Source of the DNA: Heliopora coerulea
Taxonomy: Eukaryota; Cnidaria; Anthozoa; Scleralcyonacea; Helioporidae
Direction: 5' to 3'
Assembly: GCA_030142905.1 (NCBI GenBank)
Contig: JASJOG010000144.1
Span: 310,001 to 374,000, forward strand
DNA length: 64,000 bases
This document shows, in pieces, positions 18,801 through 28,414 of the stretch (within the stretch, counting starts at the first letter, position 1; every line of letters starts with the position of its first letter). The position numbers and the translations under genes are program-made. The notes under the pieces were generated by a model, which searched no databases, was not told the DNA's origin, and saw only the letters and a program-made list of their open reading frames with translations.

Positions 18801-21048
18801 TGAAATTATGACATACGATAAACCAACATTTGTTTCTGAGCTCCAGCTCATAAATCTTAAGTGTTTGTTGACAAAATCAGTGACCGTTCTGTAAATGTCT
18901 TCTCAAACCATCATTAAGTAAGAGTTAATCACCGAGAACGGAGGCTCTTAGCCAGATACATCCCGAAGGGGCGTGACCCGAGGAATGCATGCCGAGGGGC
19001 CGTAGGCCCCAAGGGCATGCATTCCTCGGGTCACGGAGAAGCGTCAGTAAGAAAAAAAGTCTGCAAGAGAGAAACGGACAATGTTGAGATAGGAGGCGAA
19101 ATAGAAAAAAAAGTTGAGAATTGTGGATTTAAAAGTTGTGAAAAGAAGGACGTTCAATTTAGTAATTGTACGTTTTATGTCGGGAATGACTTTAAGACTT
19201 AGATTCATTTTGATGTTTTATGGTTCTATAAAATAATGTTTGGTTTTTGATTGTCTGAGTGAAATGCTGTGAACTATGATATTACGAATAGTATAGCTCG
19301 GTGTAATTTTCGTACTTGTCGATAGAGACAAGATCTGGCGTAGAATTTCTCATCACACATTTTAGGGTTGTATGTAGATACATCCCTCCTGGCAAGGTTT
19401 TATCTAGATACAACCCTGCTGGGAGGGATGTATCTATATACAACCCTTGAATACTAATTCAATTCAATTCATCAACCCCGCTTTTCCCTGCTGAATATCA
19501 AATCCCTCCCCTGGCTTGAAGAAAGTTCGGCCTTTAACAAGTATTTATGTTAAATAAAGCTCTGCGAATAACAAAGAAAACCGCGTCGATCATGTAATAA
19601 CATGCATTAATATTGAATTTCCTAGTCTTGGTGAGTTCTCATTAGTTGTAGTGTACCACGTTAGAGCATGTTATATGAAAGCGACGGTAAGCGACGTTTA
19701 TATATCCATGCTGTGATACCGTTAACTCGTTTGTTTCCTACCATGAGACGACTATAGTGTTTATTAAGCACCGTGCTTGGTACTTGTGACCTGTTTTATG
19801 GCTCCTAGAACGCTCCAGTCCTCCTAAAACAACTGTAGTCTCGAATTGAATTCAATCTTAACTAACAGAATTGGACACTCCGCGAGCTGACGTCTTCCTT
19901 AAGACGTGAAAATTGTCTGAGTGATGTATGGAGAACGACGACGGTGTTAAGAATACTGTGGAAGATGAAAATTATTCATTCTTTTGTTTTGCACGAAGAA
20001 TATCTGTTTAAAGGACGTCGTCGTAGAAGTTGACATTTTAAGGTCCCTAGTATTGTACGCTTATGAACGCCAACTATTTTACCCTTTGGAAGGCCAGACG
20101 GATTTTACTAGTCAATGAAGAATAAAGGATATGTTTAATGTAAACAGTAAATACCGGTGAATACAATGATAAACTTTTACGAGAGCCATTTTTTGGGAAT
20201 ACCCGTTATCTAAATTTTCTGGGGGCATTTCCATTCCCGGCGGGCAAAAAGATGTCGATTGGACGTTATTCCTCGACGTCAACCCGTCGACATATTAACC
20301 TATCAGTTACAGATTGATTCTAGTAATGTATAATATAATTGACGCTAATTCAGAATACAAGTGGAGAGACACGGCATGCAAGCCAGAAACTTGACATTGC
20401 TTATAAGTCACAATCGCAACGATGAATCGACTTCGCGTTTGGACCGTAGAAATTGTCGGCGTTAATTTAACCATAATTAAACGTCGAATCGACGTCTTTC
20501 GCTGACATTGATACAACGTTGATAAAACGGCGTCGGGTTGACGTCGCGACCCAATTTTAACCATCAGTCGACGTCGAAACAACGTCGTGTACCCGCTGGG
20601 TTCTCTTCGGCGGAAACCTCGGTGTTGCTCACAAAGTTCGCCGAAGTCTACTCCTTTGATAAGAATTGCAGGCGGGTTTCTCGTCTGACTTTCCATCTTA
20701 ACAACGGCAAAATAGATAGGTGAATTTAAGACGGGAAATTTATTTCGACACAATGCTTTCACATTTTTCGTCGCGAGAGTGAAGTGACGAGTTTCGTTAT
20801 GCTAGCAAAGATTTGACTAAATAACATCTGATCAGCTTTAAAATACCTGTAAAGGTCAAGCTAACAAGAGGTCAAGCTGATGCTGTTTCTTTTTAATTCT
20901 ATGTTTCTCTTGTCAGGTAGAGGAAAATCGCCGATGAAGAAAGCATTAAAAGGAAGAAGTTCCTATCCTACTCCGAAAAATATTCTGGATTCGGAAATTT
21001 CTGCGGATGATGGAGACGAGTCCGACATGGAATGGGAGGATGTGGCTG
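9840..21048 (+). CDS. XPC: XPC exons 1-4, unit A copy (orphan or alternative 5' end)
   Basis: Exons 9840-9966 (starting MGKRVKGHG), 11761-12066, 12336-12644 and 20917-21048 keep open frame, AG/GT borders and the same phases as the unit B exons 28835-28961, 30193-30498, 30767-31075 and 38471-38602. They encode the Lys/Ser-rich disordered N-terminus and the acidic [14 protein letters not shown] segment. The next sequence downstream is unit B, so this copy either ends as a truncated transcript or splices across about 21 kb to exon 5 at 42145, which the phase would allow. No disabling mutation was seen. Exon 2 begins 127 bp after the inserted pogo-like element. Confidence 0.8.
11063..11634. mobile_element. 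Pogo/Tigger-like DNA transposon derivative, 572 bp
   Basis: Terminal inverted repeats of about 24 bp start CCGTATTTCCTGGC and are flanked by a TA target duplication (11061-11062, 11635-11636). Unit B shows the empty site GGGTTAATGCATT with one TA at 30067-30068. Sub-terminal copies of TATAAGTCGA occur at both ends. An internal minus-strand remnant encodes an acidic transposase tail. TA duplication plus that tail point to the pogo branch of Tc1/mariner. It lies in XPC intron 1 of unit A only. Confidence 0.85.
11396..11520 (-). pseudogene. Transposase C-terminal remnant (pogo/Tigger type)
   Basis: An open stretch of about 40 codons ends in an acidic Asp/Ser/Glu-rich tail with FDQSDDSDEKFEGF and a stop. 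Tigger/pogo and jerky-like transposases typically end in such an acidic tail. The catalytic DDE domain is absent, so the element is non-autonomous. Confidence 0.55.
12645..15656. other. XPC intron 3 (left part), unit A
   Basis: No coding sequence supported. CpG is very rare up to about 14600. A 19-bp tandem duplication (ATAGTATGATAACGGTAT type) at about 14535-14572 is single in unit B. A TGCAAC-rich block at 14700-14930 is shared with unit B and may be an old repeat. A foldback element lies at 15219-15415. Confidence 0.55.
15219..15415. repeat. Foldback element, unit A
   Basis: ATAATTACTGATCC near 15239-15252 is inverted as GGATCAGTAATTAT near 15392-15405. Weaker inverted similarity continues inward (CCCATT/AATGGG, GCATT/GAATGC type) and outward (GTAATT/AATTAC). 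Present in both duplication units, so it predates the duplication. Confidence 0.55.
15657..17291 (-). CDS. Uncharacterised multi-pass membrane protein, unit A (short-linker form)
   Basis: A 544-codon ORF nested antisense in XPC intron 3. It has an N-terminal hydrophobic segment ([20 protein letters not shown]), a short Ser/Thr-rich linker, then roughly ten further hydrophobic segments with Arg/His-rich loops (for example [20 protein letters not shown]). The unit B paralogue has 739 codons; the difference is mainly an in-frame loss of about 195 linker codons here. The C-terminus also differs: a 36-bp segment with a possible splice donor in B is absent in A, so A reads on to a different end. 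The ATG at 17291 seems newly formed; the shared Met is 23 codons later at MIFEF. I do not recognise the family. Topology suggests a transporter-like or receptor-like integral membrane protein, but that is a guess. Confidence 0.7.
   Translation of the reverse strand: MKISSTTIRSIVELQLPGLKYASKMIFEFTVGVIVSVLTHLISGLSEACDRYHESYHENCQNANAPRSTTTHRESKQVDGSTSPNNRSPGMCQSLKKSLEVSFTIMVVALALGGFGIVLLYLNLNTSNLCFEWDHLNGTLPFPILGWSLFGVAIEAIILNLWFPVTILFLFGWSKFRSNYISILYVGLIVGVLVAIYKTCLLFTDVFRTKLYYRYLLPSNLLFITGIICNGVLLARKIRSVSPSVAGSSVVIMIRITNHFIFGFVCSMIFRYKIVQAFTETSNDLMKAMLAAATKLLTLVPIAFSKHSILSYTPEVVPPDRNFLLAYFSHGVSIILYRTMQADLNSRVIFIALSLLHGLLNFAGKTVQKFLVRMWAYLIARLRNMPQSGRHEPTPHDTPHHRRLKTDLEIQDMLFEDTALIFSHAYLVLYLTTSFENSHWAVLNESLIRVFIGLGIDFVFNFLSISVQIYRFDIPIQRVWLENWKLHMLAHAIILMVTVCYFSPVLLNVFQVRTRNSPEEYTVKNCTLPFTLEILLQILNLSSA
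17398..17472 (-). repeat. tRNA-like SINE core
   Basis: Minus strand: acceptor-like GTCTTTG pairs with CAGGGAC (two wobble pairs), A box TAGCTCAATGGTTAGAGC, T arm ACGGGTTCGATTCCCGT. The anticodon stem has a mismatch and the loop lacks U33, so it is probably not a functional tRNA. Confidence 0.65.
17700..17771 (+). repeat. tRNA-like SINE core, inverted partner
   Basis: Same core as 17398-17472 on the opposite strand. The acceptor stem GTCTTTG/CAAAGAC is perfect and the T arm ACGGGTTCGATTCCCGT is intact. The anticodon arm is imperfect, as in the partner. Confidence 0.65.
17882..18585 (+). mobile_element. 5'-truncated Penelope-like relic with inverted ends and 14-bp target duplication
   Basis: A 704-bp insert is flanked by ACTATTACATTTAA at 17868-17881 and 18586-18599; unit B has it once, at 36512-36525. 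The left end starts ACACGGTTTTCAAATACGTT and the complement of this 20-mer is near 18537-18556; imperfect pairing continues for about 45 bp (TTGGTAGTTTAAGAT shared). A frame at about 18019-18231 ends in CRSAFQLKVMEAIIKHDPDL...QLALF, which resembles the C-terminal tail after the GIY-YIG domain of Penelope-type elements; that assignment is tentative. Confidence 0.6.
18917..19600. other. Extra segment in unit A with a GC-rich palindrome
   Basis: About 680 bp present in A between ACCATCATT and ACATGCATTAATATTG but absent in B, where the flanks nearly join (about 36838). It holds a palindrome at 18972-19037 (22-bp perfect arms CGTGACCCGAGGAATGCATGCC and a second GGGGCC/GGCCCC inner stem) and a 15-bp inverted pair AGATACATCCCTCC/GGAGGGATGTATCT near 19376 and 19430. 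It could be an insertion in A or a deletion in B; I found no clean target duplication. One small open frame (19017-19202) is not supported. Confidence 0.55.
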
Positions 21049-22442
21049 GTAATTTATCTTACATGTTTTTTTTTTCTGCAATCTGAGAAGTTTTCTTTTT
21101 AAAAGAACGTAAGAACTCATCTTTTAAATGAGTTAATTATTTCAATTAATTATGTTTTATATCATACAGGAGAAGGAGTGTTACGACAGATATCCAAACA
21201 CCGAGAAGTGGGTTAAAAAACGAAGTGATAATCGAGATTTTTAGCCAACTTCAGTGTGTTTGGATATCTGGTGAAACAGGACTTTCGAGCGTATGATCTT
21301 ACATCTAAAACGAATCCTTATTTAAAAAGAAAATCAGGTTTTAAGATGTCGAAATTTTATAGTAATTAAGATCAGATATCCAAACTACGTTTTGGTACCG
21401 ATTTCCTTTGTGTTTTGTTCGTGAGTTGTTAATGAGTTTTGGTTTATCTCATTCAAATTCTATTTTCATGTTTTTCGGCCGTTGGTATTATGAATCCTGG
21501 CATGGTAGTGATCATGTTAAACTGGTGCAGTTCTGTATATTTACGATATAATAGTACAGTAGTATGCTACATTGACAGTGTAAAATGATGTGTGAAAAGC
21601 TAAAAGAAAACTGCAGAGAGTGAAGTGAAAAAAAAGAAAGAAAAAAACAGGCTCAGAAAACTAACATACCGAAGAAAGGTCCTTCATCAAAGACTGGAAC
21701 ATCAAAATGGCTTCAGACGACAGTTTTTTTCTTATTTCAAGTTCAACTCATCCGCCTATTTGCTTTTTATACATCTATTTATTTACATATAGTTCTACAG
21801 TTTCTACATCAGGAGCTTCGAATACCTAACTATTTAGCAACTGGTTCTCAGAAATGCAGATTCTATTATTTTTGAAACTTGTATTGTTTGAAGGCGTTTA
21901 AAGTGCCCTTCTGACAGCTAGTCAGCTAGATCCTGCAAATTGGATCTTGTGAACAGCAATAAAAGGGCTTGTGATAGCTGGATTTAACTAACTAGGTTGA
22001 GAGAATATCTTTATTACATTGGATCCACCAACTCGATGCCAGTGAACAGGCTCTCGAGGTGCGAAGTGTTTAGTAAACCGGAACATTCGGGAAAAGTTCT
22101 CCTGACATTTCTGCGGCACAACACTCGAAATATTTCGAATGTAATGTGGTGTAAATTTGTAAGTGCATTTTATTGATTGCAAGAATCACAGTACCTGGAA
22201 TTAGAGAAAGAAAGATTGTCGCTTTCAAAAGGAACAACCAGCGAACAGCCGTTTGCTGCCAGGTAAAAAAATCACGAGAGAATGAGATCCTAGAATCTGG
22301 TTTTCTCATTTTTTGGCGAAGCATTAAATTTAAACTTACTCTGTTTTTATTAAACTGTATATGCAACAGTAATTTTTTTGTATTGCTGAAACTGTGGATG
22401 GTAGCATTCTTATTCATGGATAATTGACTGGGGTTTATTGCA
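21049..22442. other. XPC intron after exon 4, unit A, up to the duplication junction
   Basis: No coding sequence supported. Notable is a pair of short inverted matches around 21190-21270 (CAGATATCCAAACACC and GGTGTTTGGATATCTG type, with one change) and a third copy near 21373. The last 400 bp are one unit of the 350-530 bp repeat that is tandem at 39590-41300. The junction near 22442 shows CGTTGCATATCCATACT repeated twice. Confidence 0.55.
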
Positions 22443-22606
22443 TATCCGTTGCATATCCATACTCGTTGCATATCCATACATATATGCAACGAGTATTTTA
22501 TATTTACCCTCGATCATTTGATGTAGGAAAGTATTAACTTTCAGAATCTTATAATTTTAAAATCCAACCAAGACCAGTGGCGAAAAATGGAATTCTAGCG
22601 CCTAAG

Positions 22607-22680
22607 GCTTGGAATCGAACCCGTGACCCTGCGAATCCAGTGCAGTTCTCTGCTAACTAAGCTGCGAAGGTCGTTGCCTG
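22607..22680 (-). repeat. tRNA-derived SINE head, unit B
   Basis: Duplicate of the element at 4840-4914, with a few substitutions (for example GCTGCGAAGG in place of GCTACGAAGG). The B box GGGTTCGATTCC is intact on the minus strand. Confidence 0.7.
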
Positions 22681-22884
22681 GCACCTGGCCACGATTTATG
22701 TGTTTATGGTGGTGGTAATGCCGTTGAAGTAATGGGTTTATTCAACATATATTTGGCATTGAATCACGAGCACATTAAACGGCACTCCTTTAAAAAACTC
22801 CCTAGCTTTTGGGTGTTTTTTTTCTAGAAATTGCGCTCGAAACTATGCTGTTACCGTTGTATAACATTCATATTCATACATATA

Positions 22885-22897
22885 CACATATACATGA

Positions 22898-22942
<45 letters not shown>

Positions 22943-22960
22943 TATATATTATATCGCTTA
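22885..22960. repeat. (TA)n microsatellite at the Penelope insertion
   Basis: A run of TA dinucleotides from about 22900 to 22935 then TATATTATAT repeats abut the left Penelope end directly. The counterpart in unit A is the (TA)n at about 5134-5165. Confidence 0.8.
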
Positions 22961-22968
22961 CCTCAAAA

Positions 22969-23014
22969 AGTCACTACAGCCTGTTTCATCTTGGGAAAGA
23001 ATCTTCAGGTGACT
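22969..23014 (-). ncRNA. Hammerhead ribozyme motif, left Penelope copy
   Basis: Minus strand: stem I AGTCAC/GTGACT, core CTGAAGA (fits CUGANGA), stem II TCTT/AAGA with TCCC loop, GAAA, short stem III ACA/TGT, cleavage triplet ending UA. Identical in core to the right copy, so predicted active. Hammerheads in the terminal repeats of Penelope-like elements are established knowledge. Confidence 0.75.
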
Positions 23015-23550
23015 GACGAACTTCGAAACCAGGAAGCTTTTTATGCGTAGGCCGGATTGTGGGCGTTAGGGCGTGGAACAATAGGGGGATTTTGTTTTTG
23101 TTTTAGGTTGTTTATGCGGAATTTGACCTTGTGTGGGCAGGCCGAAACTATTTCCGATCTTTTGTTTAGCAAGTTATTTTTATCTTTTACGTTCAAAATA
23201 GAAAATTTTTCCTCTAGACATAAATTACATCGTTTTGATCCTCCTGAATATGAAATAGCGTGTTTTAAAATAGACCATTTTATGGTGAAATCTTGTTTGT
23301 TGTTTTTCAAATTCCAAATGTGTTTAGAAAGCTCCGTTTCATTAGAATATTTTATGTGTTGAAAAGACTTAGTGTGGTTACGATATCGCTCTTTGAATGT
23401 CTTAGATGTCATCCCTATGTAGTGTTTTGTGGTGTTCGTGTTGCATGTTGTGACTGATGCTTTGTATACTATGTCCTTGGTTAAGCATTCTTTCTGAAGT
23501 GGGCATGCGTCCTTGTTCCTACAGTTGCAGTTTTCAGTGGCCTTATTCTG

Positions 23551-23733
23551 TGGTTTGTTGTTCCTAATTATGCGTGAGTTGTGTCGTGTGATAAAAGATT
23601 TAATGTTGTTCATGCAGCTATAACTAACCTTGATTGTGTTCCTATTGAAAATCTTATGAAGTTTATGGTGTGGAGGAAAGTGTTTATCGATGAGGCCTAA
23701 GAAATCGCGCCCGGTGTTTGAGCGGACGTTTTG
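23551..23733. other. Spacer of the Penelope palindrome
   Basis: 183 bp between the two inverted arms. It belongs to the left element (its reading frame continues through it), because the right element is truncated further. The right copy begins abruptly at GAATAAGGCCACTG near 23734. Confidence 0.7.
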
Positions 23734-24395
23734 AATAAGGCCACTGAAAACTGCAACTGTAGGAACAAGGACGCATGCCCACTTCAGAAAGAATGCTTAA
23801 CCAAGGACATAGTATACAAAGCATCAGTCACAACATGCAACACGAACACCACAAAACACTACATAGGGATGACATCTAAGACATTCAAAGAGCGATATCG
23901 TAACCACACTAAGTCTTTTCAACACATAAAATATTCTAATGAAACGGAGCTTTCTAAACACATTTGGAATTTGAAAAACAACAAACAAGATTTCACCATA
24001 AAATGGTCTATTTTAAAACACGCTATTTCATATTCAGGAGGATCAAAACGATGTAATTTATGTCTAGAGAAAAAATTTTCTATTTTGAACGTAAAAGATA
24101 AAAATAACTTGCTAAACAAAAGATCGGAAATAGTTTCGGCCTGCCCACACAAGGTCAAATTCCGCATAAACAACCTAAAACAAAAACAAAATCCCCCTAT
24201 TGTTCCACGCCCTAACGCCCACATTCCGGCCTACGCATAAAAAACTTCCTGGTTTCGAAGTTCGTCAGTCACCTGAAGATTCTTTCCCAAGATGAAACAG
24301 GCTGTAGTGACTTTTTGAGGTAAGCGATATAATCCCATTTGCTCTTTCTTTGCGTTATTGAGCCCTCTTTGCATTTCGTAAACCTAAACGTTCTC
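23734..24395 (+). mobile_element. Penelope-like element, right copy (5'-truncated, GIY-YIG domain)
   Basis: Plus-strand frame to the stop at 24238-24240, nearly identical to the left copy but shorter at the 5' side. The conserved Glu of the CLEEKFSIL motif is Lys here (CLEKKFSIL), so the nuclease is probably dead. The 3' non-coding part runs 24241-24395 through a hammerhead motif and TGAGGTAAGCGATATAA to a (TA)n/(GATA)n tract. With the left copy it forms inverted arms 22953-23550 and 23734-24331. Confidence 0.85.
24267..24312 (+). ncRNA. Hammerhead ribozyme motif, right Penelope copy
   Basis: Stem I AGTCAC (24267-24272) pairs with GTGACT (24307-24312). Core CTGAAGA is 24273-24279. Stem II TCTT/AAGA spans 24281-24292 with loop TCCC. 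GAAA is 24294-24297. Stem III is a minimal 3 bp (24297-24299 with 24303-24305) with a GGC loop. The cleavage site follows A24306. All invariant hammerhead bases are present. The tiny stem III is like the minimal type described in Penelope-like elements, which may work as dimers. Confidence 0.78.
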
Positions 24396-24530
24396 GTATA
24401 TATATATATATATAGATAGATAGATACACACATACATACATACATACATACATATACATGTACATATACATGTATATGTATATGTACATGTAAGTGTACA
24501 TATACATGTAAATATACAAGTACATGTGCA
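24396..24530. repeat. Microsatellite block, unit B
   Basis: (TA)n then (GATA)n, (CATA)n and degenerate ACATGT/ACATAT repeats. Counterpart of the longer (ATAC)n block at 5345-5535 in unit A. Confidence 0.8.
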
Positions 24531-24754
24531 TAGTTGTCGTTGTGATGTTTTACGAGGTGGTACCGCGCTTAAATTCTCTGTCGTAATGCTAAAGCCAAAA
24601 TCTTGTCACAAAAAAATAACCATAGAAAATTAGAAAATGCTGTTTAATTGAAATATCGCTAAAGATTTCAAGTGTCTCAAAGGTGGCTTTTAAAAACGTT
24701 CTGTATATGAGTGTAGTGTCCCTTTTATTTTCAGTTGTTTCTCACAATACCTAG

Positions 24755-27700
24755 GAACAGAAGCCGACAATGAATGCAGTCTCAACGACCAATCCTAACC
24801 CCAGTTCTAGTCACAGTGTCACGGAAAATTCGCCCGCTGGCTTCATGTCATGGATGCCAGGTATGAAAGGAAGAGAAACGAAAACTAAGGATTTGGGCTC
24901 GAGTCAAGTCGATGGGCCATCGAGCAATACTTCAAGTGAGGTACAGAATAACATTCATTTCTTGAAGTAGTTGTTGAGGTGGCTTCCTATAATTTCTTGG
25001 TTACCTGTCTACCGTTTATCTCACAGTAATAATGAACTATCAACATTCTTCAGGAACCTGAAGTGGAATAATTTCTTTTCGATTTAGCGATTCTGTTTAG
25101 TTATGACAACCAAACCTGGCTTAGATTTTGTTTGAGAATCGATTCGACAGACGTACCAAGCGGGAATCATAGTTGTCCTAACTGGCAAAAAGCGTGTCAA
25201 CCCTTCGCCAACCTTTGACACGAACGGTGCTGTCGTGATAGAATAACAACTCCACAACATCACTTTCTACGTAGTCATATTTAGTTATGAGTCTCCCACT
25301 AAAAGTAACACATGGGAGCCACCTTAGCTCAATCGTAGTACATTGTGTGCGAAATAAACGATGAACTTTAAGAATGTATTTATTAAACCATTCAGTTGTT
25401 AATTAAACCTTTAATTTCGTAGCAGGCAACTAACCTGGGTAAACATTGTTGGTGATAATTCTGAAAAAGGCCATTTTCTATTTTATTTTTTTTATTTTAG
25501 AATATGATCAATAGTTCTTACAAATCCCAAAGAGAGTTATCCACACGAGAACAGATGGATTCGGCATTAGTCCGTAAGTATTTTTCTTATTGGACATACA
25601 TTAACATATTCCTGGTGGTAACAGTAGCGTAGCCAAGTGGTGAAGGTCCTCCCTCCCATTTTTATGCGTGAAGGGTTTGTCCGTACGTGGACGATTTTAG
25701 TGGCATAAGGCATCTTCGATCATATATTTTTGTAAACGTAATGCATTTTCCAGAAAAGCTGTTACACCTGCCGTAAGTAATCCAACATTCTTTAGACGTG
25801 AAAATGAGCCATCGTTGACTGACTTTTTCATTTTTCATATTTCATTAAAAAAAATAGTACGCTTGGTCTATGTTCAAATGATCTGACCTCGCATCCATTC
25901 TCATATCTCTGCCCCCTTCTGGCGCTCGTTTCAGCTTTGTTTTAAAGAGGACTTAATCGTTACAATGCGCATTCAGTCATTGATAAACAAGATAGTTTGT
26001 CTTTAGCCGTTTCTTGGCAGGATGTGTCCCATTGACGAGTAAAATCATCCGGTGTTAGCCAGAATAAAATAACTGATCCTGTCGGGAAAGAGTTAAGGCT
26101 GTGCATGTTTCAGCCTATCGTAGCCATAAAGCTAGTTCCTAGAGTTTCATATACCTGGAAGTCCGTTTTGAATGTCAATTTTTTTCGTGTAGAATGCCGA
26201 CAATGGTCATTGATCGATTTTAGAATTTAAAATTTCCGTGATGATCACGAACCCTGTTACACCCTACTAGGGGACTGAAGTTCATACAATTTTTCATCTT
26301 CATTAACGGTCTGGATACGTCAACAAAATGAATATCACAATATTTCACATCCTTTTTCATTTAGATATGAAAGAAAATCTTTAGATCCGATAGCTAAAGC
26401 TCCCACGACGAATGCTTTGCTAGGACTGTCGGTACATCAGGAATATCTTCTCGGTTCATCAACGCAAATTCTCTTTTCCTTCCCTCTATTTTTAAATTCT
26501 TAGCTACGCCCCTAGGTGGTAAAATTGTAAAACCGAGAGCAAGTATATGTTGACTATTTAAACTTTTTACCCTCGATGTTCCAGGTTTGTGGTGATTACT
26601 TGATCGATTAAGCAACTTCCGTGTGTCAAAAGGGCACAGTGCATGTTTTTAAACCCGTTTCGCCCACAAAACAGTCTCTCTGTTTTCTTGTAGAAAAGCT
26701 CATAAAGTCATATTTTAATATCGTTAGGAAAAACATCCAAGACAAGTGAGTTGAAATCTTGACTTCTTCTATGATTCTGGTTTGACGTAGACTGACAAAA
26801 ACTTAAGTTAAACGGGAAGATATCAGCTTACTCGTACATCTAAAGATTTGTTCATCACTGAATCTAGCATCCCGAAGTCCGTTATGTGCTTCCTTGTGAA
26901 CTATGTGAAAGAAAGAATTCAAAGTGAACTTGTAGAAAAACTTTACAAGGTTTGTAATTTTCTGCTGAAATAATTATTTATAATGGTCCATAGCGGTACT
27001 TGAACATGTAAAAAAGTGCTTACTTCCTAAAGCACCTGGAAAATGTATGGATGAGTCCTAAAATAATTATATATGTGGAAGTACCCTAAAGTCCTTAAAA
27101 ATTCTATGTGAAAGGAATTTTCGAAAAAGAATGTGTAGTCTTCGTTTCTAATGTACTGCACTTGTTGGCGTATCGATGGCTAGGTAGCATTCGAATTGAC
27201 CTTATCAACTGGAAATGGCTGGGATCGTTCCCAATGAACTGTGAGATATATTACTGGAACTGACTTTGAAAACCAACGTTTTAAAACTCGAAGAGCAATG
27301 TTTGGTAACGTTGAAAACCTGTGTTTTTAACCTGCGGAAATACTTTCAAAAGTCCTTGACAAAAAGCACACATTGAGGATTGTATATTAGATGATTATAT
27401 ATTTGATTCTTGTTTTCGTTTTTTCTCGCTGTCTTTTCTAGTCTTCTAACGTTGTACGGTAAGTCTTTCTCATATCGCTCTTCGGCCAAATTAATGTTTG
27501 ATTGCATATTCTGTTTAAAGACCGAGGAATTCAGCCATCTCCTCGAAGAATCCGACGACATACACAGACGAAGACAGGAAGTTGCTGACATGCTGAAGGT
27601 ATTTTTTTTCATTTGAAAATCGCTGATGTGAGATGTGTTAGGTCAAAGAATGACCTTAAGCTCCTCCTTTTATAGACTTCCTTGCCCAATCCGGTTTGTT

Positions 27701-27881
27701 TAAAGTTTTCTACTTTCCTTCCATTTCTTTCCCCCACTATTGTTTTGGCTTCTTCACTCACATTTTCACATTTCTTTTACTATGCTGCATAATGATTTAT
27801 TCCCCACAATCCTTTCTATTTCAGGCTCTTTAAAAAGCTGGACAGATCATCGGAGAAGTTCGCGACTCTGAACTGTGGTAA
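24755..27881 (+). pseudogene. DNM1L: DNM1L last six exons, unit B copy, with a premature stop
   Basis: Exons 24755-24940, 25501-25573, 26694-26745, 26868-26949, 27521-27598 and 27825-27881 match the unit A exons and keep splice sites. In the last exon the third codon is TAA (27831-27833) where unit A has CAA, so the final 17 residues of the effector domain would be lost. No upstream GTPase or stalk exons and no promoter are present in unit B. DNM1L transcripts could reach these exons only by splicing across XPC exons 1-4 of unit A. I call it a partial pseudogene. Confidence 0.9.
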
Positions 27882-28414
27882 AACATCAAGACTTTTAAAC
27901 TGCAAACACTGGTATCAGTTCCTGTACAAAATTTATATGGATAGGATGTAACATGTCTATTTTGATATCTTCTCACATTTAGTGTTGGGGCAGGATTTGT
28001 GGTCAATATTCGCCCCACGTGAACATTGTATATTGGAAAATTCAAAGAAACCTCAATTCAGTTAACATTTATAATTTTCGGAAGTATTAATACAGGGTCT
28101 TCGTAACGAAAAATATACTAATTCTTTCAGAAATTTATGAGGTACAAGTACTTTTTGTTGATACGTTTGGTGTAATAAGCAACAAAACAACAGCAAACAA
28201 ACAAACAAACAAAAAACAAACAAACAAACAAAAAAGAAACGAACAAAAAAATAAATAGCAGTCCCTGACTGCATGTGGCTAATGCTGAATACAATATTGC
28301 TTTATACACTAACACCTGACGCATTCTTTGAAAATTGATTGTGTTTGTAGCGAGTTTTATGAAATTTATAGCAATTCTATCGAGTTTTATCCAATCAACA
28401 GACCTGCTCAGGTT

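Larger units (their letters stand above)
22953..23740 (-). mobile_element. Penelope-like element, left copy (5'-truncated, GIY-YIG domain)
   Basis: Minus-strand open frame from about 23735 to 23041. It starts in the end of a reverse-transcriptase-linked region (GRDFLGLIDKHFPPHHKLHK, KIFNRNTIKVSYSC) and continues through a Cys-rich knuckle (CNCRNKDACPLQKECL) to a GIY-YIG nuclease domain (HYIGMTSKTFKERYRNH, then CNLCLEEKFSIL with the conserved Glu). It ends near NPAYA and a stop. The 3' non-coding part (22953-23040) holds a hammerhead motif. The reverse transcriptase core is missing. It ends abruptly at a (TA)n tract. Confidence 0.85.

Noticed and set aside
23005..23032. A second hammerhead-like core (CTGACGA then GAAAC) near the Penelope ends
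   Set aside because: Only five bases lie between the boxes and no stem II can form. The motif next to it is complete and explains the region.
23057..23362. 101-codon ORF antisense to the GIY-YIG domain (also 23919-24224)
   Set aside because: A shadow frame of the retroelement ORF, present in both arms only because the arms are copies.
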